Under the pieces are notes generated by a model, which was not told where the DNA came from, ran no database searches, and saw only the letters and a program-made list of their open reading frames with translations. DNA of 64,000 nt, taken from positions 18,321,001 through 18,385,000 of the forward strand of contig NC_092566.1 in assembly GCF_037975245.1 (NCBI RefSeq). Direction: 5' to 3'. The position numbers and the translations under genes were made by a program. This document shows positions 1 to 13,200 of this stretch, in pieces. The stretch comes from Apostichopus japonicus (lineage: Eukaryota > Echinodermata > Holothuroidea > Aspidochirotida > Stichopodidae). Within the stretch, counting starts at the first letter, position 1. Each line of letters opens with the position of its first letter.

Positions 1-1152
1 CTTGTTGCTAAGCCTAACAATAACGTTAGCACTACTACTACTAGCAGTAACGACATTACTGACCAGGGACTAGGCCTAACGATCTTTCAGACTCGCAATA
101 ACACTGCTGTTACTACAAGAACACCTGTCGAACAATGGAGCTCGGAACCTCTTCAAAAACTGCTCATTCTCAGGTCCAGTAAACGTTTATTTGAACGGTT
201 CATCTACCGACCAGGGATAGACGAGTTCTACTCAAAAGATTGTTAGCAACAAGCAACGTTGCTATCCTAACTGTGTTGTAGCGTTTACGGACTTTCCAGA
301 ACACACACAACTCAGCATCTGTTTATTGCGCAATTTGACCTGGTAGGTCAAAAAAACGTTTTACAATGTTATCTTTAGAAATTTGTTCATCTGTACTTAT
401 TTAATTTGCATTTGCCTCCATTTTTAAGTGTTTGAATGGATTAAAGTACAAAAATTTAAGACCAAACGACACTGCTTCATTCGTATTTTTTCACTCTTAA
501 TGTTCGTCGGAAGAAAATGCTGTTTTACAATGAGGTTACTATTACGTCATTCTGGAAAAAGATCAAGGGAGGCATTAGGAGAATTAAATACAGATCAGCA
601 AAAATTTGCGAAAAAATGCCGTTTTCTAACATTTGTGAGGGTCATTTATGAATGGGGATAAAAACGAGGGTACCCGGTCTTAAATTTGATTTGAGACCTC
701 TGATGACGTCATCGAGAAGGGCAGCGGACCTCGGCTATCGCCTCGGTCCGCTCAGCCTCCTCGATGACGTCATCATCGGGCTCAAATCAAATTTAAGACC
801 GGTTCCCCTCGTATTTATCCCCTAATTCATAATCATGGAAGTTAAATATGAATATAAGAGATTGACCTAGGTCAGCTTGCGGCTTTGATAAGCCAATGAT
901 GGCTTCTTTGCGAGTTCCTGCTTGCAGGAGGATCTTAAATACATCCATACATACATACATGCACACACTACAGTTTCATTAGATAGGTTCTCATGAGAAT
1001 TTAGGGGAAAGAGTTGTACGATGTTATGATTGAGCATCTCACACCGTACATCTACAGAAGGTAGTGGTTGTTAACTATGATTCTACCCTGATAGTACTGA
1101 TGTCAGAAATAAGATGGAGATAGAGAGAGAGAGAGTATGATGCGGTTCTTAC
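1..1152. other. Intron after EFA6 exon 10: no coding exon seen
   Basis: No reading frame resembling the EFA6 coiled coil occurs on the minus strand. The region holds a long foldback element (647-832) and, near 880-960, a segment ending in a CATA microsatellite. Confidence 0.5.
647..832. mobile_element. Foldback (hairpin) MITE-like element with CRE octamers in both arms
   Basis: The two halves are nearly perfect reverse complements. TTATGAATGGGGATAAAAAC at the left pairs with GTATTTATCCCCTAATTCATAA at the right, then GGTCTTAAATTTGATTTGAG with its complement, then GATGACGTCATC in both arms. The centre (ACCTCGGCTATCGCCTCGGT) pairs with itself. The whole unit could fold into one hairpin of about 90 bp. 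TGACGTCA is the palindromic CREB/ATF site. Confidence 0.75.
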
Positions 1153-1297
1153 CCATGAGAGCCTGGAGGAGGAGGATGGCAGCAGAGGCCTGCTGAATCT
1201 CTTCTGTCTGCCTACAGCAGCTGGTAGAGGAGGAGATGAATGAACCGAAGCAGCCATGTTCAATGCTTGCATCCAGTTCTGCATGTCCGCTTGTTGT
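1153..1297 (-). CDS. PSD: EFA6 coding exon 10: PH C-terminal helix and following conserved segment
   Basis: Acceptor ACTCAG, then [20 protein letters not shown] and the conserved stretch [12 protein letters not shown]-like (here [19 protein letters not shown]). Donor GTAAGA in phase 0. The downstream coiled coil was not found in bases 1-1152 and must start further left. Confidence 0.9.
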
Positions 1298-4200
1298 CTG
1301 AGTAAAAAAAATTATGATAGATGCATGGCGATCCTTGGAATGAGAGATGAACTCAATCTTGCCACTCGGCCAGGATCTAGCTGGAACTTAGACTACATCA
1401 GGTAGGTACAAACTAGTGATTAATGAGTGCCCAGCCTTGGAATGAGAGAAGAGCTCAATCTTGCCACTCGGCCAAGATCTACAGTAGCTGGAACTTAGAC
1501 TACATCAGGTAGGTACAAACTAGTGATTAATGAGTGCCCAGCCTTGGAATGAAAATGGGGCTCAATATAGCTAATTGGCCAAGACCTATCTGGAATAACT
1601 GAATGGTCAAATGATTTCAATAACAATAAATTAATCCCTTTCTATTCAGAATAGCCCAATTTCAAGTACGTTAACAGCTGCAAAATCAATCAAAACGCCC
1701 AACATATCTATGGCAGAAACATTGTTGAGAGCCCACATATTGAAATAACCTCTCTCTTTCTTACACTAAGGCCTAATTAGCTTCTATAAGATTCTAGACA
1801 TTTACATAAAATTCATTCAACACTTAACTACAAACATTCAAAGATATCATTATTTGTCATAAATTTGACTGATTTTGAAAAAGACTGGACTGTTGAAGTC
1901 ATGACTAATGTAATACAACTCTCAAAGTTATCAGAATCTAAAATCTATCAAGTTTTATAACACTGTTTGTTGATGAAAGTGTTTTGTACATTAAAAGAAT
2001 GGAAGTCGGCCAAACTTTGGATGACCTCCAGATCAACAATTAACACACAACGGGATAAATCAAACAGCATGCCAATCAAACTTTAGACATTTTCTTCTCT
2101 ATTTTTCATGTCTGCTGTTTTTTGTTTTGATAATCTTACGTGCTCTGGAAGAGATACTCCTTCCAGTTGGCCAGTCTCAGGGTGAATACATGAGGCCGTT
2201 TCTTATAATCAGTGATCTTCCCAGAGAGGCTGTGATGTAAGCTAATGGCCTCTTTGGGTACTTGGAAGTTAGTTTCAGCAGTGGCTTCACTCTATACAGG
2301 GTATAAAAAAAAATTCAAAATATACATAACTAATAGTACCTTTAATAAGGAAAGTCCAGTATGTAATATCATGAACATATTATGTAAGTCAGCGTTCAAC
2401 AAAGTGATCTGCTTAATATTCTCATCCTATACACTATGAAATGCATCAGAGGTAGCACCTAAATATGGAACTTCCTCACAGCAGGAATGATGAAAGAAAC
2501 AGGAAATTGAATACAATTTTTGAAAACGATACCTGAAGTGTTGTTTGCATGGACAATGTATGACTGCCTGACTGTACCAGGCATATCATGGTCTTTCAAT
2601 AAACCAACACTTCAGCTTAAAATGTGGCCAAAGTGACACAGATGACAAACAATAAGACGGATAGACTGACAGACAGACATATAAAAACAAGATGGTACGC
2701 ATATCACATCATCCAATGAACCAACACTTTAGTTTAAAGATGGCTGAAGCAACACAGGTGACATACAGATAATCAGCCATCACATCTTTCAATGAAACAA
2801 CACATCTGTTTGTAAGATGGCTGAGAAACTGAGACAAATGTGAAGGAGGGATTGATAGACCAAGAGACAGAGGTGTTGTCAGATGGAGGACACATCAGTA
2901 AAGATGACCTCACCATTTGGAACAGGTTGACCTTTTTAACATTTGAAACAATAGGAAGTGCCAAAGGCATCTTAGCTAGATGACACAGTGGGATCTCAGA
3001 TACAAAGTTCAAGCTGAAAACGATATCATAGCAGACACAAAAATTTTGGAACCAGATCGCTATCCACATTTTTATAACGTTATTATTTTTGCCTTCTTTA
3101 CAAATTTGGGAAAACAAGGAAAAGGAATTTAAGCTAGCACACAGTCAGAAGTCACAAACTTTCTCATTGTTAAATAACCGTGAAGCTAATTTAACATTGC
3201 ACCAGGAAACATGTTTCTTTCTCTCCAATAGGATATTCCAATTCAATGAAGTAATCAAATCTGTAGCTACTATTCCAGGAAGGAGTTGGTTTCCATTTGG
3301 TTTGTCAACATTCCTTAAAGTTACATAGGGTGTGTTGATTATACAAACAACAACAGACTTGTATATCTTTATGTATATATACAAGTTTAGTACAGTAACA
3401 GTGCTCAGCCACTGGTGACAGTACATATTCAGTGTTTAATGGTATTATTTTCATCAAATATGTTTACTAACCACAAGGAATGTTTTTCTTCTGCTAGATT
3501 AGGAATCCCTTTGAGCTATTGCAAGGTAACTGTTGTGAAATACAAATACTTGTAATCATGGCAAAAAGTGTGGAAGAAAAAACATGGGAAATTCCTTCAC
3601 TGAAAGGTCATCAGCATGATCGCAGCTCAAAATTCTCCAGTTCATCATTCCTAGATGTTCTGACCCCACTCCACCTCACCCCCTCCCTTCCCCTCACCCC
3701 CTCCCTTCATCCTCCTTCCCCAAAGAAAGACATATTCCCAAATTATAGGAAATGGAGGAAATTGGAAGTAATGATTTCCAAGTCATTCGTCATCCGTAAA
3801 ATGACTTCTTGAAGTTGGACAGTAACTGTAGCTAACACTTGTTTCTAAGTTTCTAGCATATGCGGGGACAAAAATCACAGTAGTACAGGTCTTCTATACA
3901 AATATACACACCTTATGGAGAAAAAGAATCAGACCCTTCACTGTCCCATAGAATAATTTCCACTTCCTCTTGCTACGAGATGCTGAAATTAAAACAAAGA
4001 TTTTTTTTCAATAATAACACTAACATTCTAAAAGGATGAGTCATAACATCTCCTCATGGTTCCATACGTGACCACACATATACACACGCAGACACATATA
4101 CACATACACCGACTTGATAATAAGCACACATCAAACAGACATTTGAATAGCCAACAGTTATTCTAACTCTGAATTATTCTGCAGTCTTTTTTTGTGTCTA

Positions 4201-7200
4201 CTTTTATGAAATGTTCTGCTTCCGTTTGAAATGGAAACCTAGAAGTTCTTACGTTTCTTCCCGTCTGCCTCTCGGATACATTTTCTCATGACGTACCCCT
4301 TCATGTATACTGGAGCATTAGGGTCCGTTTCCATCTGTTTGAGATACAATGTAAGGAATCTTATCAAAAGATCACATCAAAATATCACCTTACCATATTT
4401 TTAGCTTTCTTACTTACTTGTTCTAGGCAAAGCTCTTATTGAAGTCACATGTGACAGGTTAGGGTTCATTGCCTACTGAATCACCAGTTCCTTTTATTTT
4501 AATTCTTGTTTGAATTTTGAATTTCTTCATTCAAGTTAAAGCCTGTGTAGAAACATTACTATTCACATTATTGAAGTATTGCAGGCATGACTGGTTGATA
4601 GTTTCCATAAGACTAATATCTGGTAGATGCCTTAGCCATTATCGTAATTCAACAAACTTTGTGCAACAAATATTGATAGTGTTTAACAAAAGAAATGCTA
4701 TTTTTAACACTCAAAGGAGAATTTTAGAGGTAGTTTTTGCAGTACCTGGACATGTTTCAATCTAGTTTCAATTATAAATGCCCAATCCATTTCTGTCATC
4801 ATTTCGTGTTTCAGGCTGTGACGAGTTTACCGTTCATAGGAGCAGATAAAAGTTCATTATGTACTGGTAAACCTATACAGGCCAAGAATTCTGCAATTTT
4901 AGTCATGTGAGAAGTTGTTAAAAAAATATAAAATCAAGTTCCCGATGTGCTGAATTACAACTCTGGCATCAGTTACTGTACATACAGGTTGAAACTGAGC
5001 AGCTAAATAGGGTATATTTAAGGTATTTAAGGAAATTTGATGGACGATTGTTACCCAGTATAACATGCGTTTATGTTATTAAATTTCTATTGGCATAGAA
5101 ATGCAAGTGTCTTTGTTTTTTCTTACTGCCAAACGGTGAAATAATGTGGCATTTAGCCAGTAAATAGCCTGAATTTGGAGACCTGCTATGTAATCTCTAC
5201 ATTTCATTATTTTTGAAGGAACAGGTCAAACCTGTTCACCTAATTTAAGGGAGCCAACTTTGGTTCCATTTGCTACTTGTACAACCCAGTTCACCTTCCC
5301 AGATCAAATTCCTTTTCATTTTGGGTTGCAATCTCTAAACTACAATTTAACAACTAGATGATAAGAGACATCTGGATGGCCACTTCCAACATTGGATCCA
5401 TTGACTACACCAATTATAAAGCAAAATGAGATGGAGAAATGTGGGTAAATCAGAGCCATATGTAAAACAATGTGATAATGAAAACCACAACATACAACCC
5501 GGCATATAACACATACAACCCCACATGTAACACAAACAACCCCACATATAACACATACAACCCCGCATGTAACACAAACAACCCCGCATATAACACATAC
5601 AACCCCACAACCCAGCATATTACACATACCCCACAACCCTGTTATATAACAAATACAACCCTGTATATATCACATACAACCCTGTATATAACACATACAA
5701 CCCTGCATATAACAAATACAGCCCAGCAGCCCCGCATGTAACACGTACTACTCCACAACCATGCAAATATACATGTAAGACCCTGCATATAACACATACA
5801 ACCCTGCATATACAATCCCGCATGTAACACTTACAACCCAGCATGTCACACATACAACCCCACAACCCTGCATATACATCCCCGATTACAATCAGGAAAA
5901 TTAAGATATCATGCAGGAAATCATCTTGCCTGAAGAAGTGGTGCCCCAGATAATTTTAAAGTCCCATTTCTGGCCTTGGACTTGGCCCCTGGTAAGGTTT
6001 CTGAGGATTTGTCTTCCTTATCTAATGCCCACTTCAAGGGTTCTGCCTTGATTGCCTGATAGAATGCCTTCAGCATGTCTTTAGAGAAACTGCCTCCATC
6101 GTTTAATCCCTCCAAGTTGGTGATAAAGCCATTTAAAGACATCTTCTTGCCAATGTTATTCTGAAAGTAAGAAGAGTGATATCAGATGAAGTTAGAGATT
6201 TTTTTAAACCTTCATTCTTAAAATCACTGACAGCACTAAAGGATATTCAAAGTAATGAAAAGATGAAATTTTATCCAACTATGATCTTTACAATATCATA
6301 CAATAATGATGCAGATATTACAGAAATATGTTGCAGATGACAGAAAATAATTCAACATGGACAACAAATGCATTACTCCTCCATATTGTTGCTGAGTTCA
6401 AGTATTTTTCAAAATGAGGTTTGAGCCTGTCAGTAAAAATTCCCACACATTCAAGAGCTGTCTAACAGATTATTCCAATCTTCTTCCTATTATCATACAA
6501 GAGTATTCTATGGGAATACTTCCATATTCATTTTGCCAACAATGAGACCATCCGTTGGCAAATACCCCCATTTTTTACAGCAATTTATTTTTGCATTTTG
6601 AAGGTCCCACAAAATAACATTAAGCACTACACAATCATGCAAGTAACTGAAAAATACAATGTGCCAACTTCACAGCTGGGAGACCTACAGGTCATATAAC
6701 CCAGAGAACAATAAATATTGTACTTTTCATTGTCAGAGGTCAGTTGAACAATCCTACGCATACAGTGGCATTTAATGAGCTGCACCTGTTCAGTCCTATT
6801 ATAGTTTAATATCTCCGTGCAACAACAGCTAGAACTCTGTCAACATATAAACTGTATGGTAAACTCAAAGCATTTTACACTGTCAACATATAAACTGTAT
6901 GGTAAACTCAAAGCATTTTACACTGTCAACATATAAACTGTATGGTAAATTCAAAGCATTTTACACTGTCAACATATAAACTGCATGGTAAATTCAAAGC
7001 ATTTTACACTGTCAACGGATAAACTTTATGGTAAACTCAAAGCATTTTACACTGTCAACATATAAACTGTACGGTAAATTCAAAGCATGTTGTTACATAC
7101 AAAATGAAAAAATTTCAACTTTGCCCTGAGTTTTCCTATTTTCCCTGATTCAAATACCATCAGGTGCAAAAGAGATGATAAAACAGGATTACATAACGGT

Positions 7201-10200
7201 ATCACCTAACAATAACGCAACATAAAAACTAACATTCATGTTTCATTTCACGCATCTGTTCAACCCTTTGTAAAAGATTAACCTAACAGACTTAGTAATC
7301 AAATAGATCCTATATCATGTCAATTATATGAAATGTTTGTCTGGTTGATATTTAATACAATGAACAACTCCTGAAGCAGGAAACAGCTTGTCAAAAAATG
7401 TAACATTAGAAAACTTTGTTTACATATTTGTGAAAGATGTTATCAATTGTGATTCATCTTACAGATAAGAACATTCATGTCATACTTTCTATGAAATTTC
7501 AAATCAATATTTGTCTGGATGTATGTCATTTCATTTTACCCTCCTTGCAGTGAAGACGTTACATTTGATCTGAAGAACTTGTTTGGTGTACTAGACTGGG
7601 TAGCCTAGCCGTTTCTGTAAAACTTTCTGATGTCCAAACAGTCAATGTAGGTTCTTGTAGACTGTTAAAATCTATTGTGAACAGTCCATGTACTTGTAGT
7701 TATCATTATGAGAAATGTTTACAAAAATTTACAAAAAAAGAAGTTTTACAATCAAAGTGGCTGAACTACTTAGTCTAAGACAGAGACAATAACTGTAGAT
7801 TTACTACTCAGAAGCAACACAAAGAAGGCCGAATATTTCTTTGGTAACCAAAATGGATAAGTTTGATCTAGCTTTGTCAGAAAGGTAACTTTCTGAGGAA
7901 ATTAACTAATCTGTACATAAGCATTTATGAAACAGACAACTAACCAGGAAATATTACTTAATGATAAAGCAAACCATATTTTTCTGTCTTGTTCACATTT
8001 CTGTATGATCATAGTCAACCTTCTCTAATGTACAGTAGTTCTTATAACCTCAAAACCCTAATAAGTCAAATGCCCAGTCCATATCGCCAGCATATATTAT
8101 CTTCGTTATCAATCATTATGCTAACCTACAACAGTATATGTTGGTCTTGCCTACCACTTACAGCTCTCCACTCAAGATATCTAATTTCATAAACTAGCCG
8201 AAAACAGGACTGTTCAACCATCAATCTAATACTGCAAAGATATTTTTTCTTTCTGCCACAGGGGATAAAATGAGGTCACTTTCAACGAAATGACTGGATA
8301 CATGTTCTACCAGGTTCTCTGAATGGGTTTAGAAGATTGATTCCAAAGCTGATATGGAATTTTTGCTTCTAAAGGAAACACGATCGCGAGAGTACGACAT
8401 CAACTCGACATTGGGACAAGAGTGCGTGGTTACAGATCAAAGGCAAACTTGATTGCCGCTGCGTTATGGACAATATTAAACAGTCAGGTTAGCGTTGCAG
8501 TCAAGAGTAACTAGTATAACTGGTATCGCTGAAGTTATTAAGTGGAGGGTGAACAACACAAACTAAAGTCAATCTGCAATAAAAATTCACTAATGGAAAA
8601 GTTTACCTTTTGACAATCACAATTTAATTTATTCAAACAGTTTTTTCCTTTTGTTTTTTCATCTGACCAATAATGAAGCAGATATTACTCAAGGGCAAGA
8701 TTATACTATGAAATATACTGACAGTGGTTCTATCTAAAATGGCTCGAAAAATGTTCAAACTGTACAAAAGTATAATACAATAATAATTATGCATATATCA
8801 CAAAGAAATTATGAATCTCCATTGTAGCAGTGACAGCCACTTCACATTATTTCTGCTTCTGTCCCTGAAAACACTTTACTGCAAGAACTGATATTAATAT
8901 ATTTGTTTCATAACTATCGCTAGCAGAGATCAATGTTAATTCCTACATCTCAAAGTGAGATTCTTTAAAAAAAATCTTCACCAATTGAAGAAAGGTCAAA
9001 TTAATATCAGTTTCTTTTCCATTTTCCTCTTCTAAGATGACACAATAAGAACAGAATGGATACAGACAATGCCATAAATCTTGACCCTGTATCAGTCCCA
9101 CCTATTTCAGCCTTGGTACGGTAGGTATTACATTACTTCTATTTAAGCAGACCTGTGCGAACACCAACAGCAAGATCTTTAAATGCTCATCAGACACCGT
9201 AAAGTATAGCACTCAAATGGAGAAATACTGTAAGTAGCCATTACCACCACTATTGTCTCATTACATATTCACTGTAAGGAAACCAATAATCATAATACAC
9301 TAATATGTATGTTTTAAGAGGATCCTTATATTCCGAGTACCTGACACTTCATTTCCTTCTTCCTCGTTCCCATATCCTTCATAAAGGAAGCAACAAACAC
9401 TGTTGTTTCAAGCTTCTATTGTTGTAACGGTCTTTCTTCTTGGCTTGCCAATAATATTGTAATCCACACTGTTCTATAAATATTGGAATGTAATTTGTGC
9501 CTTCAAAGGTGAAATAGCTTAATTTGCTGAAAGGAATTAAAAGGGATAATAAGCTGGGCTCCCCCTCTGCCCACCCATCCTTTATAAAGTGCCTATTCTG
9601 TGGAATAAGCAATACTGTACTTCCCTAACGTCATGTGATTCCTATCCAGGGAGAAATATGAATATGCAAATATATACATGTGCATAGTACACGGTTCATG
9701 AATAATACTGACTACCTGTATTAATAGTCATTGCTATAGCAAGTTATACTCCATGGACTTATTGTATCTGAATGATATTGAATTCAACTGATGTCATCCA
9801 TTAGAGTTCATTTGCAAACAGAAATTCAAAGTATGTATAAGTGAATAAAATTAATAAATTTGTGTTGTGCATTTTTTACTTGCTCTGTGATATAAATTAT
9901 TTTAAAATGTCGGACTTCGTTCATATCCTTTAGCTATCAAAAAGAAAAGATTACTTGAAAATATTGAGCCAAAATCGAAAACCTTATGAAGTTTTATTTC
10001 CTCAACCTCTTGAATTGTTACTTTACTCACTTTGAACAGTCACATGTTATGTTATTATTTTAAACCAATTGCTGTTTTATACTAACAGTAGTGCAGTGTA
10101 TCCAATACGTTACACTAATTCAGACCAGCAATGAACACAACACTATATTCTTCATTTCCTCACTACTCAATTAGCAATTATTTCTGTTCATAAAAAAAGT

Positions 10201-13200
10201 TATGCTTCAACATATTTTGAGTCTTTCAAAGTAGAAGATTAATTCAATCCCCCCTCCGCCCCCCCCCCCCCCTCCCCGTTCTCTCATTGAACTTCACTTC
10301 CTCATACTGTAGACAACAGTCACTCATGCACAATTCCACTGAAGGACATAACTGCAAACTTTTATTAATATTTAATACACAAAAGTGTGACAATAACAAA
10401 GTGTTGAGTATAGCAATTGTTTCTATGAGTGGCTGTCATTTCATTCTCCAGTACATTTCAAAACTAGATGTAAATGTTTGTAGGCATACAGGTGAGGAGG
10501 GAGATACTGTAAGCATACAAACAGACAAACATACATTCAAACACCCATTTATTCAAAACCCACCTGTAATTATTTCTTTTTGACAATTACAATCTTTCTG
10601 CAGCCTGTAAAATCACCTCTTACATTTCTACCATTAGTTAAAGATGAAATAGGAATCACCAAATCATAAACTGTTCCAGTCATTAATGAATGTTTGAAAA
10701 ACCACCCTACATTCAATTCACCAAAGACCAAATCCTGACCAGCTTTCTGTCAGTATAGAAGGGAAAGCAGTCTCTTCTGGACACAAACATACATGTAAAC
10801 ATTGCTCACAGTACATCACAGTTGTTAAATGTCTTGTACTTACCACAATGTGGGAAATCTACATACCAAGTATGAACTTCAATAAAGGTGTCATGTTTTG
10901 AGTTTTCATGTTTACAAGATTGGGCATCACATGCATACACACACACACCATTACCATGGCAAACATTCAATTTGCCTTCAGCAAGGGAATCAAAGTTCAA
11001 ATCACTGTACAATAAATTCATTCATGTCATTTGCAGACTTTAACCATATCCAATGAACCAGAGAATGTCACAACAGTTCATTCTCTAAACACTGTAAGCA
11101 ATAGCAGAGACTTAGTAACGAGTACTCAGCACTTAACATAACTTCCTTGTAGCAATAGTCTTCATCCTTGGTTGTTACTACCATGTTTGTAGAAGGTCAG
11201 CACATCAAGGGAGTGAGATCACCTTTACAGCATGTTCCTAAGTATGACTACTGTACCTACATACACTGTAGTCTATTCAAAGAAGCCTAAATCAACAGTC
11301 AAGTCTATTATTTCCTTAATACTTCCTGCAATTCATACATATGATTTAAAATCAGTGCAAAGCTTTAAATTGTTTCACAGGTGATCTTTCAACATGTCAG
11401 ATGTCTACATATGGTCGATGTAGTTGATATGTGGTGTTCTGGTAAAACTGCATTGACTTTTACACAAACCCTTGCTGTCAAATGCAACAGATAAGGCAAA
11501 AATAAGGTGATTTCTGCTACTTTAGTCCACCAAAATGGCACCAGGAGGACTACATTAATAAACACAAATTAAACTTAATATTAGGGATATGCTATCAGTT
11601 ATTTACAAAATCAAACATCTATACAGCTTCATGACCTTTGACCCCACATTTCTGTGGATTTGATTGGATATTGTTTGCTTCCTTTTCTACTACATCCTAT
11701 AAACTTCACCTAAGTTTCCTATCTGGTTCCAGAAGTGACCCAGAAATTGGGTCAACATGGTGAAGTGCTAACATGTGACCAATTTTTTGGGCAGCTATGA
11801 GGCTAGAATTGCATATGTAGTGATGAGGCAGGTTAGTGAGTAGTGATGTCAATTCTCTTATTATTAAAACCTTCCTCTCTCTTGTGGATATTTTCATCCT
11901 GTTTTTCATCTTCTTCTTTTTTCATCCTTTCTATTTCATTCATATCACATTAATCACACATTATAGCAGGAAGCTATCACCCAAAACCAGCTTATAATTT
12001 GATCATCCATATTCCGGAACTTCTCTTCTCTTTCTTGCCTCATCAGAGCATCGTTCCTGGCCAGGCATCCCAGAGTAATACCATCTGACGTACACTCTGA
12101 CAAAATAGGCATGAGTAACCTGGTTACTAGAATCCTCTGGAGAAGCCATTGATGCAGATACTGCAGTTTGATCACCTTCCACTGAGATGGATACGATGAT
12201 AACACTGGACTGACACCGACAATATAAGTCACAACTTGACATGTTCTCATGTATCTGACATGCAGTGTCCCTAACATATTCCCAAAGTCTCTGCACTGGG
12301 ATAATATGTCCACCTCAAGTGCTATCATGTTAGAGTCATGTGGCAGCTACTCAGGGCTCATCTCAAAATAAACTTCAAACTTTTTACTTTGCAACAGTCT
12401 ATAGATAATGCAGATGGAGTCGTATCTTGTCAGATACTTAGTTTAAGTCTAAAAGTCATTATCTTCAAATGATTTGTACAAAGTTTGGAGAATTACTGGA
12501 AATTATTGAATATCACACTTAAAAGTTGTCCACTGTCCACAACGACTAGTTAATGTTAAGATACTATGACAAAGTGTGAGTTGAAAAGATTATATGTGTG
12601 AGATGTGTTGATAAATAATAATGACAGTTTATTGTAGAGCAAATTTGTTCTTTAGTGAAAACAGGCTCTTTTCATTTACATATTGTAGTTATACCCATGA
12701 CATTATTTATGAACTTTGTCATCACCAATGGTATTAACTAGATAACTTCAGGGACATAGTTCGCGGTCCAGACAAAAGACATCTCACGGGAAAATCCGGG
12801 TAGGATAAAGTTGTATAAGGTTGATGTGTCAATCTATACCATACCTTTCCATGGAGGTCTGTGTTGAGTAACATTATAGCACACGTCAGAGTATTAACTG
12901 CATCGTCCGATTGGTACAACCCACCATTGCATTCATGATACCGTTTGGCAAATTGTCTGAGGACTCGCTCTCTCTCCTGCGATTCTCCAGTGAGGGCGAC
13001 ATTCAATAGAAACTTTCGCAAAGACTGGTCCAGCCGCTCCCCAGTAAATGTATAATGGGCAAAATACTCCTCAGCTACCAGCTGGTTAAAGTCATTCCTA
13101 CAAAGGACAAATAAATACAAGCATCTAGACAACAAGAATTGAAAGAATCTAAATTATGAGCAGGCTTGTGATGAGTCTGTACTCATACTCAAGTAATGTA

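Noticed and set aside
5340-5865. Several Cys/Gly/Val- or Tyr-Asn-Pro-rich ORFs on both strands
   Set aside because: Produced by the 15-bp minisatellite; no homology-like features.
11954-12328. Overlapping 124- and 97-residue minus-strand ORFs within an EFA6 intron
   Set aside because: No recognisable domain, and the EFA6 frame joins cleanly across this intron without them. An old pseudogene cannot be excluded.
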